NCBI RefSeq assembly: GCF_016775705.1
Contig: NZ_CP068760.1
Coordinates: 620,001 to 684,000 of the forward strand
DNA: 64,000 nucleotides
Source: Chryseobacterium cucumeris
GTDB lineage: Bacteria > Bacteroidota > Bacteroidia > Flavobacteriales > Weeksellaceae
Reading direction: 5' to 3'
Positions 7,280 through 17,557 of the stretch are shown in pieces. Positions within the stretch are counted from its first letter, which is position 1. Each line of letters starts with the position of its first letter. The notes below the pieces were generated by a model. That model had not been told where the DNA came from. It saw only the letters and a program-made list of their open reading frames with translations, and made no database searches. Made by a program: the position numbers and the translations under genes.

Positions 7280-8523
7280 AAAAGATAGTACTACTAGCAG
7301 CGCTGATGTCTAATATGACATTATTGTTTGCTCAAAGCAAAGAAATCAGTGCAGAGTTAAACAAACTCGAGCTTTCCAATGCACCAAGTGTAATGCTTCT
7401 CGGCTTGGCAAGTTCTGATCTGGAGACCCCGAAATCAAAAAAGGCTTTTATGTCCAGTATTGTCAATTCATTCAGCGAGAACGACGGTCTTCCCAATGCT
7501 TATGCAGTAGAACTTACTCCTACTCATTTATTTCCTCTGACGGAAATGGATGCTTTAAAGTATGCCGGCATTAAAAGCATTAAAAAAACAGATAATAGTT
7601 ATGAGTATAAAAATAACATTTTCAGTGAAGCCAAAAACGTTTCTGTCTCATTTGCCTTTCTGAGAAATTATAAAATTGAAGATCTTGACACTGAAAATCC
7701 TTCGGTATCTTTTTCATTACGAACCACAGTATTTAAAATAAGAAATAAAAAAAACATAGAGGCTATTACAGACTCAAATAAAAATATTTCAAAGGCATTA
7801 ACTGATATTCAGAGTGAGTTTTATCAATCACAGAAATATAAAGATATATATGCTTCCAATATCACCCAAAGTGAAAAAGAGAAAAAAATTGCACAAGCGC
7901 TAGAAGAATTTGCCACAGAGTATTACAAAGCGGAAACTGAAAATTATAAAAAATACCTTGACGAAAAACCTGCTTTTCAACTGGATGTAGCTTCGGCCTA
8001 TAGTACTTTCTTTTTAGATAATCAGTTTAAGAATAATCAATTCGGGAAATTGGGATTCTGGATAACCATGAGCTCCGGGATCAATCTGGAAAGAACAAAA
8101 ACTCCACAGAAAAAAGAAGATCAAAATAATGAAAAATCAAAAGTAATTATCAAAGAAGCCTCTACCACAGATGCTTCAAAGATTGAAAAAAGATTAAATT
8201 TCTATGCTGTTGCGAGATACATGCAGGATAAAACGGTTTATGATGCAGCCAGCGGATTCAGCAGGACTGATAATTATGATTTCGGTGGCAAAATAGAGCT
8301 TGTATACAACAGATTCTCTATTGGCTATGAGTTCATCTACAGAAGCAGCGATTTGGATGATACCTACCGTTCCAATGGAGTCATCAACTATAAAGTGTCT
8401 GACAGTGTGTATATCAATGCTGCCTTTGGAAAAAATTATGGTGACAAGAATAATCTTATTACATTTTTAGGATTAAACTGGGGACTGGACAGCAAAAGAA
8501 AAACACTTTTTTCAGAAAAATAA
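7276..8523 (+). CDS. Secreted hypothetical protein, probable outer-membrane barrel
   Basis: A 415-residue protein with a signal peptide (MKKIVLLAALMSNMTLLFAQ). The central part, about 150-235, is charged and probably helical. The C-terminal 200 residues consist of alternating short strands with aromatic ends, for example LNFYAVARYMQD, NYDFGGKIELVYNRFSIGYEFIYRS and LITFLGLNWGL, as expected for an outer-membrane beta-barrel. It is translationally coupled to 6881-7279. I do not recognise a family. A hairpin terminator follows at 8577-8618. Confidence 0.8.
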   Translation: MKKIVLLAALMSNMTLLFAQSKEISAELNKLELSNAPSVMLLGLASSDLETPKSKKAFMSSIVNSFSENDGLPNAYAVELTPTHLFPLTEMDALKYAGIKSIKKTDNSYEYKNNIFSEAKNVSVSFAFLRNYKIEDLDTENPSVSFSLRTTVFKIRNKKNIEAITDSNKNISKALTDIQSEFYQSQKYKDIYASNITQSEKEKKIAQALEEFATEYYKAETENYKKYLDEKPAFQLDVASAYSTFFLDNQFKNNQFGKLGFWITMSSGINLERTKTPQKKEDQNNEKSKVIIKEASTTDASKIEKRLNFYAVARYMQDKTVYDAASGFSRTDNYDFGGKIELVYNRFSIGYEFIYRSSDLDDTYRSNGVINYKVSDSVYINAAFGKNYGDKNNLITFLGLNWGLDSKRKTLFSEK

Positions 8524-8576
8524 TAATACAGATCATTTTTTATGAAATAAAGACCAAACTTCATGACACAAAAGAA

Positions 8577-8618
8577 AAAATGTCAGCGGGTTATTATCTG
8601 CTGACATTTATATTTTTA
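8577..8618 (+). terminator. Intrinsic terminator
   Basis: AAAATGTCAGC, a 12-base loop, GCTGACATTT, then TATATTTTT. It closes the 6881-8523 operon. Confidence 0.75.
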
Positions 8619-8783
8619 CAGAATAGTGTAATAATCTGTAAAATACAGAGCTAGCCTCTAACAAAGTTTTTCGAGCTCAAAAAACAATTATCATAAACGT
8701 TTAAAAATCAGAATTTTACTCTACAATACGAGGTTTTTATTTTATTGCTATATTTGAGAACTTAGAAACTGTCTAGAATTTTT

Positions 8784-11700
8784 ATGGAAACCCAAAAATA
8801 TACTCCAACCAACAAGGTAAGAATCGTAACTGCTGCCTCATTATTTGATGGGCACGATGCTGCGATCAATATTATGCGTCGTGTGATTCAGGGAACAGGA
8901 TGCGAAGTGATCCACCTGGGACACGATAAATCAGCAGAGGAAGTTGTAAATACAGCCATCCAGGAAGATGCCAATGCTATTGCATTAACTTCATATCAGG
9001 GAGGTCACAATGAATATTTCAAATATATCTATGACCTTTTGAGAGAAAAAAACTCACCGCAGATCAAAATTTTTGGCGGCGGAGGCGGTGTAATCCTTCC
9101 GGAAGAAATCAAAGACCTTATGTCTTATGGTATCGACAGGATTTATTCTCCGGATGACGGCCGTGAGCTTGGGCTTCAGGGAATGATTGATGACCTGGTA
9201 CAACGATCAGATTTTGCAACAGGAAAAGATGTTACCGCAAAAGATCTTGACAATATTAGCTTTGAAAATCCATCAAGTATTGCACAAATCATCTCAGCCG
9301 TAGAAAACTTTTCAGAAGAAAAACCTGAGCTTGTAAAAGCTATTGACGAAAAGTCTAAAGATCTGACTATTCCAATCATTGGTATTACAGGTACCGGAGG
9401 AGCAGGTAAATCTTCATTAACGGATGAACTGGTAAGACGTTTCTTACGTTCCAATACAGACAAAAAAATCGCTATTATTTCCATTGACCCTTCGAAAAAG
9501 AAAACCGGAGGTGCTTTATTGGGAGACAGAATCCGTATGAATGCAATCAATGATCCAAGAGTTTATATGCGTTCTATGGCAACCAGAGAAAACAACGTTT
9601 CTGTTTCTCCATTTATTCATTCTGCACTGAATGTATTAAAACTGGCTCATCCGGATGTCATCATCCTTGAAACTTCGGGAATCGGGCAGTCTGGTTCAGA
9701 AGTTTCTGATTTTGCAGATGTTTCCATGTATGTAATGACTCCTGAATACGGAGCTTCTACTCAGCTGGAAAAAATCGACATGTTAGACTATGCGGATCTG
9801 GTAGCATTGAATAAATCTGACAAACGTGGAGCACTGGATGCTCTTCAGGCCGTAAGAAAACAGTTCCAGAGAAACCATTTGCTATGGGAAAGCCCATTAG
9901 ATGATATGCCGGTGTATGCTACCAAGGCGTCTCAGTTTAATGATCATGGAACAACAGAATTATACAACAGATTAATTTCAAAAGTAAACGATAAATTCTC
10001 CGGATTGAATCTAAAAACTTTTGTAGAACAGGAAGTGACAGAAGAAGTAACGATTATTCCTCCAAAAAGAGTCCGTTACCTTTCTGAAATTGTTGAAAAC
10101 AATAAACAATACGACATCAATATTGAGAAACAGGCTGAACTGGCCAGAAAAATGTATCATATTGAAGGCGTAAAAAATATCATTTCCAATGATATTCTGG
10201 ATGCTGAATACCAAAAGGCGGAAAAAGAGCTGCAACAAGAAAATATCGATTTCCTGAAGACCTGGGATGATACAAAAAAAGCATTCCATGCAGAGTTTTA
10301 TTCTTATTTCGTAAGAGGAAAAGAAATTAAAGTTGAAACTTCTACTGAGTCTTTATCTCACCTGAGAATTCCTAAAATTGCATTACCAAAATACAATGAC
10401 TGGGGTGATCTGATCAGATGGAAAGGCCAGGAAAACCTTCCGGGAAGCTTCCCTTACACGGCAGGTATTTATCCGTTCAAGAGAACCGGTGAAGATCCTA
10501 CAAGGATGTTTGCAGGAGAAGGAGGCCCTGAAAGAACCAACAGAAGATTCCATTATGTTTCTGCAGAAATGCCTGCAAAACGTTTATCTACTGCATTTGA
10601 CTCTGTAACCTTATATGGTCAGGATCCTGCTTTACCACCGGATATTTATGGTAAAATCGGGAATGCGGGAGTTTCTATTGCAACACTGGATGATGCTAAG
10701 AAATTATATTCCGGATTTGATCTTGTCAACGCACTAACTTCGGTTTCAATGACGATCAACGGTCCTGCACCGATGCTGTTGGCCTTCTTTATGAATGCTG
10801 CCATCGATCAGAATGTTGAAAAATATATCAAAGAAAACGGTTTAGAGTCTAAAGTAGAAGCTAAGCTTAAGGAAAAATTTGACGATAAAGGGTTAGAAAG
10901 ACCTAAATATAACGGTGAACTTCCTCCATCCAACAATGGTTTGGGATTACAGCTTTTAGGATTAACCGGTGATGAAGTGATTCCTGCTGATATATACGCA
11001 GAAATTAAAGCTAAAACAATTGCTACGGTTCGTGGTACTGTTCAGGCGGACATCTTAAAAGAAGACCAGGCACAGAACACCTGTATTTTCTCTACAGAAT
11101 TTGCCTTAAGATTAATGGGTGATGTTCAGGAATATTTCATCAGAGAAAAAGTAAGAAACTTCTACTCTGTTTCTATTTCGGGATACCATATTGCTGAAGC
11201 TGGAGCCAATCCGGTTTCCCAATTAGCATTTACACTGGCTAACGGGTTCACTTATGTTGAATATTATTTAAGCCGTGGAATGGATATCAATGATTTTGCA
11301 CCGAACTTATCTTTCTTCTTCTCCAACGGTATCGATCCTGAATACTCAGTAATCGGACGTGTAGCAAGAAGAATCTGGGCAAAAGCGATGAAATTAAAAT
11401 ACGGAGCAGACGAAAGAAGCCAGATGTTGAAATACCACATCCAGACTTCGGGACGTTCACTGCACGCTCAGGAAATTGATTTCAACGATATCAGAACCAC
11501 GCTTCAGGCACTGTATGCGATCTACGATAACTGTAATTCACTTCATACCAATGCTTATGATGAAGCGATCACTACTCCTACCGAGCAGTCTGTAAGAAGA
11601 GCGATGGCAATCCAGTTAATCATCAATAAAGAATTAGGATTGGCTAAAAACGAGAATCCGCTTCAGGGATCATTCATCATTGAAGAATTAACGGATCTTG

Positions 11701-12131
11701 TAGAGGAAGCTGTATATACGGAATTCGACAGAATCACAGAAAGAGGCGGTGTTCTCGGAGCGATGGAAACGATGTATCAGCGTTCAAAAATCCAGGAAGA
11801 ATCTATGCATTACGAATGGCTGAAGCATACCGGTGAATATCCTATTATCGGAGTGAATACCTTCTTAGGAAAAGATGGTTCACCAACCGTTCTACCGGGA
11901 GAAGTTATCCGTTCTACGGAAGAGGAGAAACAGGCACAGATTGAGTCTCTTCACAACTTCCAGCAGGCCAATGAAAATAAGTCTGAGGAAGCTTTAAGAA
12001 AACTTCAGCATGCAGCCATCAACCAGCAAAACTTATTTGAGGTGATGATGGATGCTGTGAAGTACTGTTCTTTAGGACAAATTACCAACGCTTTATTTGA
12101 AGTAGGCGGTAAATACAGAAGAAATATGTAA
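8784..12131 (+). CDS. icmF: Fused acyl-CoA mutase IcmF (B12-binding, GTPase chaperone and mutase domains)
   Basis: An 1115-residue fusion enzyme for adenosylcobalamin-dependent carbon-skeleton rearrangement, probably isobutyryl-CoA to n-butyryl-CoA. Domains in order: B12-binding (residues about 12-140, with FDGHDAA, His24 as the probable lower cobalt ligand); MeaB-type G-protein chaperone (about 195-430, P-loop GTGGAGKS at 203-210, NKSD near 343); a linker; and the mutase TIM barrel (about 560-1115). The barrel has [20 protein letters not shown], where Phe rather than the Tyr of methylmalonyl-CoA mutase follows Pro; that supports IcmF over MCM. Length is normal for IcmF. TATATTTG at 8749-8756 is a possible -7 box. 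A related substrate such as pivalyl- or isovaleryl-CoA cannot be excluded. Confidence 0.93.
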   Translation: METQKYTPTNKVRIVTAASLFDGHDAAINIMRRVIQGTGCEVIHLGHDKSAEEVVNTAIQEDANAIALTSYQGGHNEYFKYIYDLLREKNSPQIKIFGGGGGVILPEEIKDLMSYGIDRIYSPDDGRELGLQGMIDDLVQRSDFATGKDVTAKDLDNISFENPSSIAQIISAVENFSEEKPELVKAIDEKSKDLTIPIIGITGTGGAGKSSLTDELVRRFLRSNTDKKIAIISIDPSKKKTGGALLGDRIRMNAINDPRVYMRSMATRENNVSVSPFIHSALNVLKLAHPDVIILETSGIGQSGSEVSDFADVSMYVMTPEYGASTQLEKIDMLDYADLVALNKSDKRGALDALQAVRKQFQRNHLLWESPLDDMPVYATKASQFNDHGTTELYNRLISKVNDKFSGLNLKTFVEQEVTEEVTIIPPKRVRYLSEIVENNKQYDINIEKQAELARKMYHIEGVKNIISNDILDAEYQKAEKELQQENIDFLKTWDDTKKAFHAEFYSYFVRGKEIKVETSTESLSHLRIPKIALPKYNDWGDLIRWKGQENLPGSFPYTAGIYPFKRTGEDPTRMFAGEGGPERTNRRFHYVSAEMPAKRLSTAFDSVTLYGQDPALPPDIYGKIGNAGVSIATLDDAKKLYSGFDLVNALTSVSMTINGPAPMLLAFFMNAAIDQNVEKYIKENGLESKVEAKLKEKFDDKGLERPKYNGELPPSNNGLGLQLLGLTGDEVIPADIYAEIKAKTIATVRGTVQADILKEDQAQNTCIFSTEFALRLMGDVQEYFIREKVRNFYSVSISGYHIAEAGANPVSQLAFTLANGFTYVEYYLSRGMDINDFAPNLSFFFSNGIDPEYSVIGRVARRIWAKAMKLKYGADERSQMLKYHIQTSGRSLHAQEIDFNDIRTTLQALYAIYDNCNSLHTNAYDEAITTPTEQSVRRAMAIQLIINKELGLAKNENPLQGSFIIEELTDLVEEAVYTEFDRITERGGVLGAMETMYQRSKIQEESMHYEWLKHTGEYPIIGVNTFLGKDGSPTVLPGEVIRSTEEEKQAQIESLHNFQQANENKSEEALRKLQHAAINQQNLFEVMMDAVKYCSLGQITNALFEVGGKYRRNM

Positions 12132-12158
12132 GGCTATACAGCAAACATTTTTATAAAT

Positions 12159-12194
12159 CAAACCTCAAAGGATTTCTTTGAGGTTTTTATTTTA
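12159..12194 (+). terminator. Intrinsic terminator after icmF
   Basis: AAACCTCAAAG and CTTTGAGGTTT pair around a short loop, followed by TTATTTTAATT. Confidence 0.85.
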
Positions 12195-12285
12195 ATTGTA
12201 ATAAAAACCAAGAACACTATTTCGTCATCTGATTTAATTTCAAAACCCTTCTTAAATCCTTATTTTTGACAGATTTATTTTTACA

Positions 12286-12996
12286 ATGAAACCAAAAGCA
12301 TTATTCAACTGGAGCAGCGGAAAAGACTCTTCCCTTGCTCTTTATAAAATACTAAAGGAGGATCAATATGAGATTTCTACACTGCTTACCAGCATCAATC
12401 AGGAGTTTCAAAGGATTTCTATGCATGGAGTTCATGTATCGCTTTTAGAAAAACAGGCAGAAAGCCTTGGGATTCCTTTGATCAAAATGGAACTTCCAAA
12501 AGAACCATCCATGGAAGAATACCAACAGATCATGAGTAAGACAATGACTGAAATTCAGGCTCAGGGCATTACCCATTCCATTTTCGGAGATATTTTTCTG
12601 GAAGACCTGCGAAAATACAGGGAAGACCAATTAAATGCTATCGGTATGAAAGCCTTATTTCCTCTATGGAAACAAAATACAACTGACCTCATCAGTGAAT
12701 TTCTGGACCTTGGTTTTAAAACGATTGTAACATGTGTGAACGGATCTTATCTTGATAAAAACTTCGCCGGAAGGATTATTGATCAGCAATTCATTGATGA
12801 CCTTCCTGAAAATGTAGATCCGTGCGGAGAAAACGGAGAGTTCCATACCTTTACTTTTGATGGACCTATTTTCAAAAATCCTGTTGAATTCAAAATCGGG
12901 GAAACCGTCAAAAAGACTTATCCTAAGCCTAAAACAAGTCCTGAAGAAGAAGACGGAGAATATGTTTTCTGGTTCAGTGACCTGATATTAAGATAA
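12286..12996 (+). CDS. Dph6-like ATP-pyrophosphatase (diphthine--ammonia ligase family)
   Basis: A 236-residue PP-loop ATPase. The N-terminal SSGKDSS (residues 10-16) is the pyrophosphatase loop. GDIFLEDLRKYRED and the C-terminal CGENGEFHTF are conserved in the Dph6/MJ0570 family. In eukaryotes and archaea the family amidates diphthine on elongation factor 2. Bacteria lack diphthamide, so the substrate here is unknown. It is a single gene, with TATTTTTG at 12261-12268 as a possible -7 box 18 bp upstream. Confidence 0.88.
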   Translation: MKPKALFNWSSGKDSSLALYKILKEDQYEISTLLTSINQEFQRISMHGVHVSLLEKQAESLGIPLIKMELPKEPSMEEYQQIMSKTMTEIQAQGITHSIFGDIFLEDLRKYREDQLNAIGMKALFPLWKQNTTDLISEFLDLGFKTIVTCVNGSYLDKNFAGRIIDQQFIDDLPENVDPCGENGEFHTFTFDGPIFKNPVEFKIGETVKKTYPKPKTSPEEEDGEYVFWFSDLILR

Positions 12997-13207
12997 ACCT
13001 GCGAGCTTTCTTCCACAGGTTCTTTCAATGTATTATTTCCTCAGCAACACCCTTATTCATAACATTGAAATATTCCACAAAAGCTGATTAAATCTATATA
13101 AAGTTGTTCCAGCAGCCTATCCTAGCACGCAATTTGCTTCTCTTAATGCTCTTCAGGATATTTTAGTATCTTTAAGAGTATAATCATCATTTAAAAATAC
13201 AACACCT

Positions 13208-14320
13208 GTGATCAAAAATTTATTATTCCTGTCTTTTTTCTGTTTTTTATTTTCCTGTACAACAACTGAGGGTCCAAAAATTGCCCCGGTTGATAAAAAA
13301 GCAATTATAGACTCTACCATCTCAGCTTTTCAGAAAACACTTTTGGAACAACAGATTGATTCTGCTTTTAAAAAGTATCATTTCAATGGAAGCATTGCTG
13401 TTTTTAAAGACACCATTCCTCTTTACAGAAGAGAAAACGGATATTCTGATTTTAAGAAGAAAACTAAAATTGACAGCAATACCATTTTTGCGATAGGATC
13501 TGTGAGCAAACAATTTACCGCTGTTTTAATCTTACTTCAGATGGAGCATGGAAAACTGAATGTGACAGATAAGGCTTCAAAATACCTGAAGGAATTTCAG
13601 ATCAAAGAATATGAAAACATTACGATTCACCAACTGTTAAACCACACTTCAGGATTGAACCTGATGGGTGGAAAGCTGATGTTTAAAAGCGGATCAGATT
13701 TCTATTACTCCAACGATGGTTTTAATGCACTTGGAAAAATTGTGGAAAAAGTCTCCGGAAAATCCTATCATGAAAATGCATTGGAACTTTTTAAAAAAGC
13801 AGGAATGTCCCATTCTTCAACAGGAGACATTTTCAAAGGAAATAACTTTGCCAGTGCTTATGTTGGTACTCCTGCTAAATTCTCTGAGGTTCCCAATATG
13901 CCGAAAAGATTAGGCGGGTCGGAAATCGGAACACCTGCCGGAGGAATACTGTCTACCATTGAAGATCTTCATTTATGGAATAATGCTCTGTACAGCGGGA
14001 AAATTCTAAAACCCGAAACCTTGAAACTCTTCATGGCCAAAAGTGCGGAAAGACGCCATGCTATCTTTGGGAAAATGGGTTATGCTTACGGAATTATGCT
14101 TAACATCGGCCAACCCAATTCCTATTTCCACAGTGGTTATGTAAAAGGTTCTCCTTCTTTAAATATTTATTATCCGGACACCAAAACGTCTGTGATTATT
14201 CTGTCTAATATTGCAGATGAAGAAAGAGGAAAAGGCGCGATCTTCAGACCTCATATTGAAGTAAAAAGGATCACTGATCATCTTGAGAATACGCTTACAC
14301 AGCTCAGGATAAAACATTAA
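13208..14320 (+). CDS. Serine hydrolase lipoprotein, class C beta-lactamase fold
   Basis: A 370-residue protein with a lipoprotein signal peptide (lipobox LFSC, Cys17). The GTG start at 13208 is needed to keep this signal. The penicillin-binding/beta-lactamase triad is present: SVSK (Ser98, Lys101), YSN (Tyr167, Asn169) and HSG near residue 318 in place of KTG. NHTSGL at about 145-150 is also typical. Relatives include esterases, D-aminopeptidases and DD-peptidases, so true beta-lactamase activity is not implied. It is probably anchored in a membrane, acting on peptidoglycan fragments or small esters. Confidence 0.9.
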   Translation: MIKNLLFLSFFCFLFSCTTTEGPKIAPVDKKAIIDSTISAFQKTLLEQQIDSAFKKYHFNGSIAVFKDTIPLYRRENGYSDFKKKTKIDSNTIFAIGSVSKQFTAVLILLQMEHGKLNVTDKASKYLKEFQIKEYENITIHQLLNHTSGLNLMGGKLMFKSGSDFYYSNDGFNALGKIVEKVSGKSYHENALELFKKAGMSHSSTGDIFKGNNFASAYVGTPAKFSEVPNMPKRLGGSEIGTPAGGILSTIEDLHLWNNALYSGKILKPETLKLFMAKSAERRHAIFGKMGYAYGIMLNIGQPNSYFHSGYVKGSPSLNIYYPDTKTSVIILSNIADEERGKGAIFRPHIEVKRITDHLENTLTQLRIKH

Positions 14321-14348
14321 TTCCCGGAAGTAAAAAAAAAATTGCCGT

Positions 14349-14873
14349 ATGAAAAAAATGTATTTCATTGCAGTTTATCCGCCGCAGGAGATTATTGAGG
14401 AAATAAAAGTCTTTAAAAAAGATCTGGCAACCAATTATGCCAATTCCAAGGCTTTGAAAAATGAAGCACATATTACACTCTTCCCTCCCTTTTCAAGAGA
14501 AATTGAGCTGGAGGAGGATATTCATATTGCTTTTCAGAAGATCAATACTGAAATTATACCTTTTGAAGTAGAACTGGATGGTTTTGGAAGCTTTCCCAAT
14601 CCTAAAAATCCTGTCCTCTATATTCAGCCCAAAGAAAGTAGTCAATTAACAAAACTTTATCATAGGGTAAAAGAGCGTTTTAATTTCGCAAAGTATTCGT
14701 TTAATCCGCATATGACTGTAGGATACAGAGATCTGACCTGGGAAAATTATCTTAAAGCCTGGGAAAAATATGAAAACATGGAATACAAAACTAAATTCTT
14801 AGTAGATAAAATAATACTTCTTCGCCATGACGGACGGTGGGTACCCATAGCAGAGAAAAAACTGGAAAAATAA
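14349..14873 (+). CDS. 2'-5' RNA ligase / cyclic phosphodiesterase family protein
   Basis: A 174-residue two-histidine phosphoesterase. The two HxTx motifs are HITL (His41, Thr43) and HMTV (His121, Thr123), spaced as in the LigT/CPDase fold. Members act on 2',3'-cyclic phosphate or 2'-5' linkages in RNA; the substrate here is unknown. It begins 28 bp after the serine hydrolase stop and may be cotranscribed with it. It is followed by a strong hairpin. Confidence 0.9.
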   Translation: MKKMYFIAVYPPQEIIEEIKVFKKDLATNYANSKALKNEAHITLFPPFSREIELEEDIHIAFQKINTEIIPFEVELDGFGSFPNPKNPVLYIQPKESSQLTKLYHRVKERFNFAKYSFNPHMTVGYRDLTWENYLKAWEKYENMEYKTKFLVDKIILLRHDGRWVPIAEKKLEK

Positions 14874-14896
14874 AACCGGCTCCCAGAGCCGGTTTC
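14872..14896. terminator. Bidirectional terminator
   Basis: AAAACCGGCT, loop CCCAG, AGCCGGTTT. It lies between the convergent genes 14349-14873 and 14903-16261. Confidence 0.8.
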
Positions 14897-14902
14897 GTGT
14901 AA

Positions 14903-16261
14903 TTATTCTTTAATGATTTTCTGAGAAATGATCAGGTTTTTATTTTCTTTTACATTCAACAGATACGTACCTGTCGGATAGTTTTTAATATCAACCCGTA
15001 TTGCAGAATCATTCAGTTCAAATCTGGATGGAATAAGTTTTCCTGAAGCGTCATACACTTCTACTTTTACATCTTTTGAAAAGCCCTGTTTGCCCTTAAT
15101 AAAAAATTCGCCACCTGTAGGATTAGGGTAAATACTGAAACGACGCTCTTCCGCTTTGACTTCTGAGAGTTTAAGAGTTGATTTGCTCAGTGTCCATGAA
15201 ACATTGGTAACATGGAGTGTGCTGTGATTGTCTACTTTTAAAAGCGGATTGTTATCCACTACCGATAATATCAAAGTATTATTTCCGTTGTTAAGTTGTC
15301 CGGGAGTAATCGTTATGCTATTTCCCGTTGCTCCCAGAGCCGTTCCGTTTAAGCTCCATGAATTGACCAGCGTGTTCGGAATGGGAAGAATTTCATTCAC
15401 AGTGAAGGTAACATTGGATGTAGCATCAACGGCTGTATTATTGGCCGGAGTATAGGAATCCACAGGGGAAACCAGAGTATGAATCCTTTCAATAATTGCC
15501 TCTTTACACACAGAGCAGAACTGCTGGTTAAGATATCTCATTTCACAGCTCTGATGGGGTCTGAACCAGCTTGGGCTTTCAGCATGGGCATATACTCCTA
15601 CCCCATTTAATCCTACCCAGTTTTTCCATTTTATCGTTGCCGGATTAGAATTTTGTGTTTTATTGGGAGATTCCAGCGAACCGGAAAACCAATATTCATC
15701 GGCCAATTTTCCAAAGGAATGTCCCAGTTCATGCACTACAATTTCATTGGAAGAACCGTTGAGTGAAGCAAAAGCATAGGTACCGCCACAACCTCCGTAT
15801 TCTGTAGAATTACCCAGCACATAAGTAATATCATAATCCGGGATATTGGCGGCCAGAACCTGTCCTACTTTATTGGTAGTATTGCTGTATATACATCTGT
15901 GAACTCCTACATCGAAAGTAGACCCAAGATAGTTATTGGGATTAGTTACAGGAATTACAGGTTCTGCAACATCTGCTGCGGTTCCGGGATGCTTTACTCC
16001 TGATTCTGTGGAAATTACTTTTACCGCATAGGCATTAAAGTAATTCTTATATTCTGTATAAGGACTTTTCGTAAAAAGATAGTTGATCGTATTCTGAGCC
16101 GATGTTGTAAAAGCAGTTTGCTGTGCAGCGGTAAACCCGTCTCCCAACACTGCAATAACAATCCGCTTACTGTTGTCCCCGTTCTGTAATAGCGGAACGG
16201 TCTCAAAAGTCTGGGCAAAACAACTGCTTCCTATTAAAAGGGATAATAAAGTTTTTTTCAT
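14903..16261 (-). CDS. Secreted M64-family metallopeptidase with T9SS sorting tail
   Basis: A 452-residue protein with a signal peptide (MKKTLLSLLIGSSCFAQ). The peptidase domain spans about 20-260. HELGHSFGKLADEY (His177, Glu178, His181) is the zinc site and matches the IgA-peptidase M64 family; VLGDGFTAAQ near 38-47 also fits. An Ig-like stretch (about 265-360) follows. The last 75 residues are a type A T9SS sorting domain (FSIYPNPTGGEFFIKG near 375-390). It is exported by Sec, then moved to the surface or medium. It lies 2 bp downstream of 16264-16755 and is probably cotranscribed. Confidence 0.9.
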   Translation of the reverse strand: MKKTLLSLLIGSSCFAQTFETVPLLQNGDNSKRIVIAVLGDGFTAAQQTAFTTSAQNTINYLFTKSPYTEYKNYFNAYAVKVISTESGVKHPGTAADVAEPVIPVTNPNNYLGSTFDVGVHRCIYSNTTNKVGQVLAANIPDYDITYVLGNSTEYGGCGGTYAFASLNGSSNEIVVHELGHSFGKLADEYWFSGSLESPNKTQNSNPATIKWKNWVGLNGVGVYAHAESPSWFRPHQSCEMRYLNQQFCSVCKEAIIERIHTLVSPVDSYTPANNTAVDATSNVTFTVNEILPIPNTLVNSWSLNGTALGATGNSITITPGQLNNGNNTLILSVVDNNPLLKVDNHSTLHVTNVSWTLSKSTLKLSEVKAEERRFSIYPNPTGGEFFIKGKQGFSKDVKVEVYDASGKLIPSRFELNDSAIRVDIKNYPTGTYLLNVKENKNLIISQKIIKE

Positions 16262-16263
16262 GA

Positions 16264-16755
16264 TTATAGTTTTTGTGTGAATATTACTTGTGCACCATCC
16301 TCAGTTGCTTTTTCAATCTTTACCGACTGTACATTTTCAGAGTAAGAAAACCTGGCACTGAATTCGGTATTTTGAAGGGAAGCTTTATGTCTGGATATTC
16401 CCTCTTTTTCATATACTTCCAGTTCAGGATTGAAAGGATCTTTCACCAGCTGTTTACCCATTTCTTTTCCGTCAGCTCCTGTTAATGTAATCACAAGATC
16501 ACCCTTACGGATGTTGTTTCTTTCAAATGAAGGCATCTGTTTCAATCTGCCATCTGCAATTTTAGTACTCTGGAGAGTAATTTTTGCATTTCCCGACTGA
16601 TCTTTATCTGCTTTGAAAAACAAATAAATGATCCGTTCGCTCTTTGCTGTAAAAGCTTCTGAATGCTTATTCTGAACTAAATTATTTCTCTCTTTAAGGC
16701 TAAACAAGAGAAAGACAGGAACAATTAATACATTAAATACATTTTTCATGATCAT
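16264..16755 (-). CDS. Hypothetical exported protein upstream of the M64 peptidase
   Basis: A 163-residue protein with an N-terminal hydrophobic segment (VFNVLIVPVFLLFSL), either a signal or an anchor. The first ATG is at 16755, and one two codons in is equally possible. The remainder is beta-rich and charged with no recognised motif. Because it precedes the M64 peptidase by 2 bp, a role as chaperone, inhibitor or N-terminal partner of that enzyme is an attractive guess but no more. Confidence 0.75.
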   Translation of the reverse strand: MIMKNVFNVLIVPVFLLFSLKERNNLVQNKHSEAFTAKSERIIYLFFKADKDQSGNAKITLQSTKIADGRLKQMPSFERNNIRKGDLVITLTGADGKEMGKQLVKDPFNPELEVYEKEGISRHKASLQNTEFSARFSYSENVQSVKIEKATEDGAQVIFTQKL

Positions 16756-16850
16756 TTTTATTTAAAGATATTAAAATTTTAAACATAAACGAAAATCATT
16801 ACCAATACTTTTTCCACTAAAAAAACATAGAAAGTCCTATCTTTGAAGCA

Positions 16851-17405
16851 ATGATTTCAGAGAAAATAATTTTAGGAATTGACCCGGGGACAACGGTAAT
16901 GGGATTTGGTATCATCTCCGTAAAAAAAGGAAAAATGGAGATGGTTTCTATTCATGAACTTATCCTGAAAAAATATCCCAATCACGAAACCAAGCTGAAG
17001 TATATTTTTGAAAGAACCCTTTCTCTTATTGATGAGTTTCATCCTGATGAAGTAGCTCTTGAAGCTCCTTTCTATGGGAAAAACGTTCAGAGTATGCTAA
17101 AACTTGGCCGTGCTCAGGGCGTTGCTATGGCAGCCAGTCTTTACAGAAATATTCCTATAACCGAATATTCTCCAAAAAAAATCAAAATGGCGATCACCGG
17201 AAACGGAAATGCCAGCAAGGAACAGGTAGCAGGAATGCTTCAGAACCTTCTTAAATTAAAGGAGTTTCCTACAAAATATTTAGATGCTTCCGATGGTCTT
17301 GCCGTAGCTGTATGTCATCATTTTAATTCCGGGACAATAGCAGATACGAAATCGTATTCCGGATGGGAGAGCTTTCTTAAACAAAATCCGGACAGATTGA
17401 AATAG
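16851..17405 (+). CDS. ruvC: Holliday junction endodeoxyribonuclease RuvC
   Basis: A 184-residue resolvase that nicks four-way junctions after RuvAB branch migration. The RNase-H-fold catalytic residues are visible: Asp11 in GIDPGTT, Glu71 in ALEAPFYG, and Asp145 and Asp148 in DASDGLAVAVCHH. Length is normal. TATCTTTG at 16838-16845 ends only 5 bases before the ATG, so if it is the -7 box the mRNA would be almost leaderless. It stands alone; ruvA and ruvB are not in the window. Confidence 0.97.
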   Translation: MISEKIILGIDPGTTVMGFGIISVKKGKMEMVSIHELILKKYPNHETKLKYIFERTLSLIDEFHPDEVALEAPFYGKNVQSMLKLGRAQGVAMAASLYRNIPITEYSPKKIKMAITGNGNASKEQVAGMLQNLLKLKEFPTKYLDASDGLAVAVCHHFNSGTIADTKSYSGWESFLKQNPDRLK

Positions 17406-17515
17406 GTTCCACATTCTTTTTTCAATTTTTCAAAAACAAAATTTAACATTCTAAAAAACAGCATTTTACCCAAACAAACACAATTACTTGGTAAAACATA
17501 ATACTATCTTTTACA

Positions 17516-17542
17516 TTGGTATGATTTTTAGTACTACCTTTG
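17516..17542 (+). promoter_or_regulatory. Flavobacterial-type promoter of the DUF4407 gene
   Basis: TTG (17516-17518), a 16-base spacer, then TACCTTTG (17535-17542), 15 bases before the ATG at 17558. An in-frame TTG inside this box is not the start codon. Confidence 0.75.
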
Positions 17543-17557
17543 TATAAATTTTCAGTT

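Noticed and set aside
13208..14320. Antibiotic-resistance beta-lactamase
   Set aside because: It has the SxxK/YxN/HSG pattern shared by many esterases and peptidases; nothing marks it as a true AmpC enzyme.
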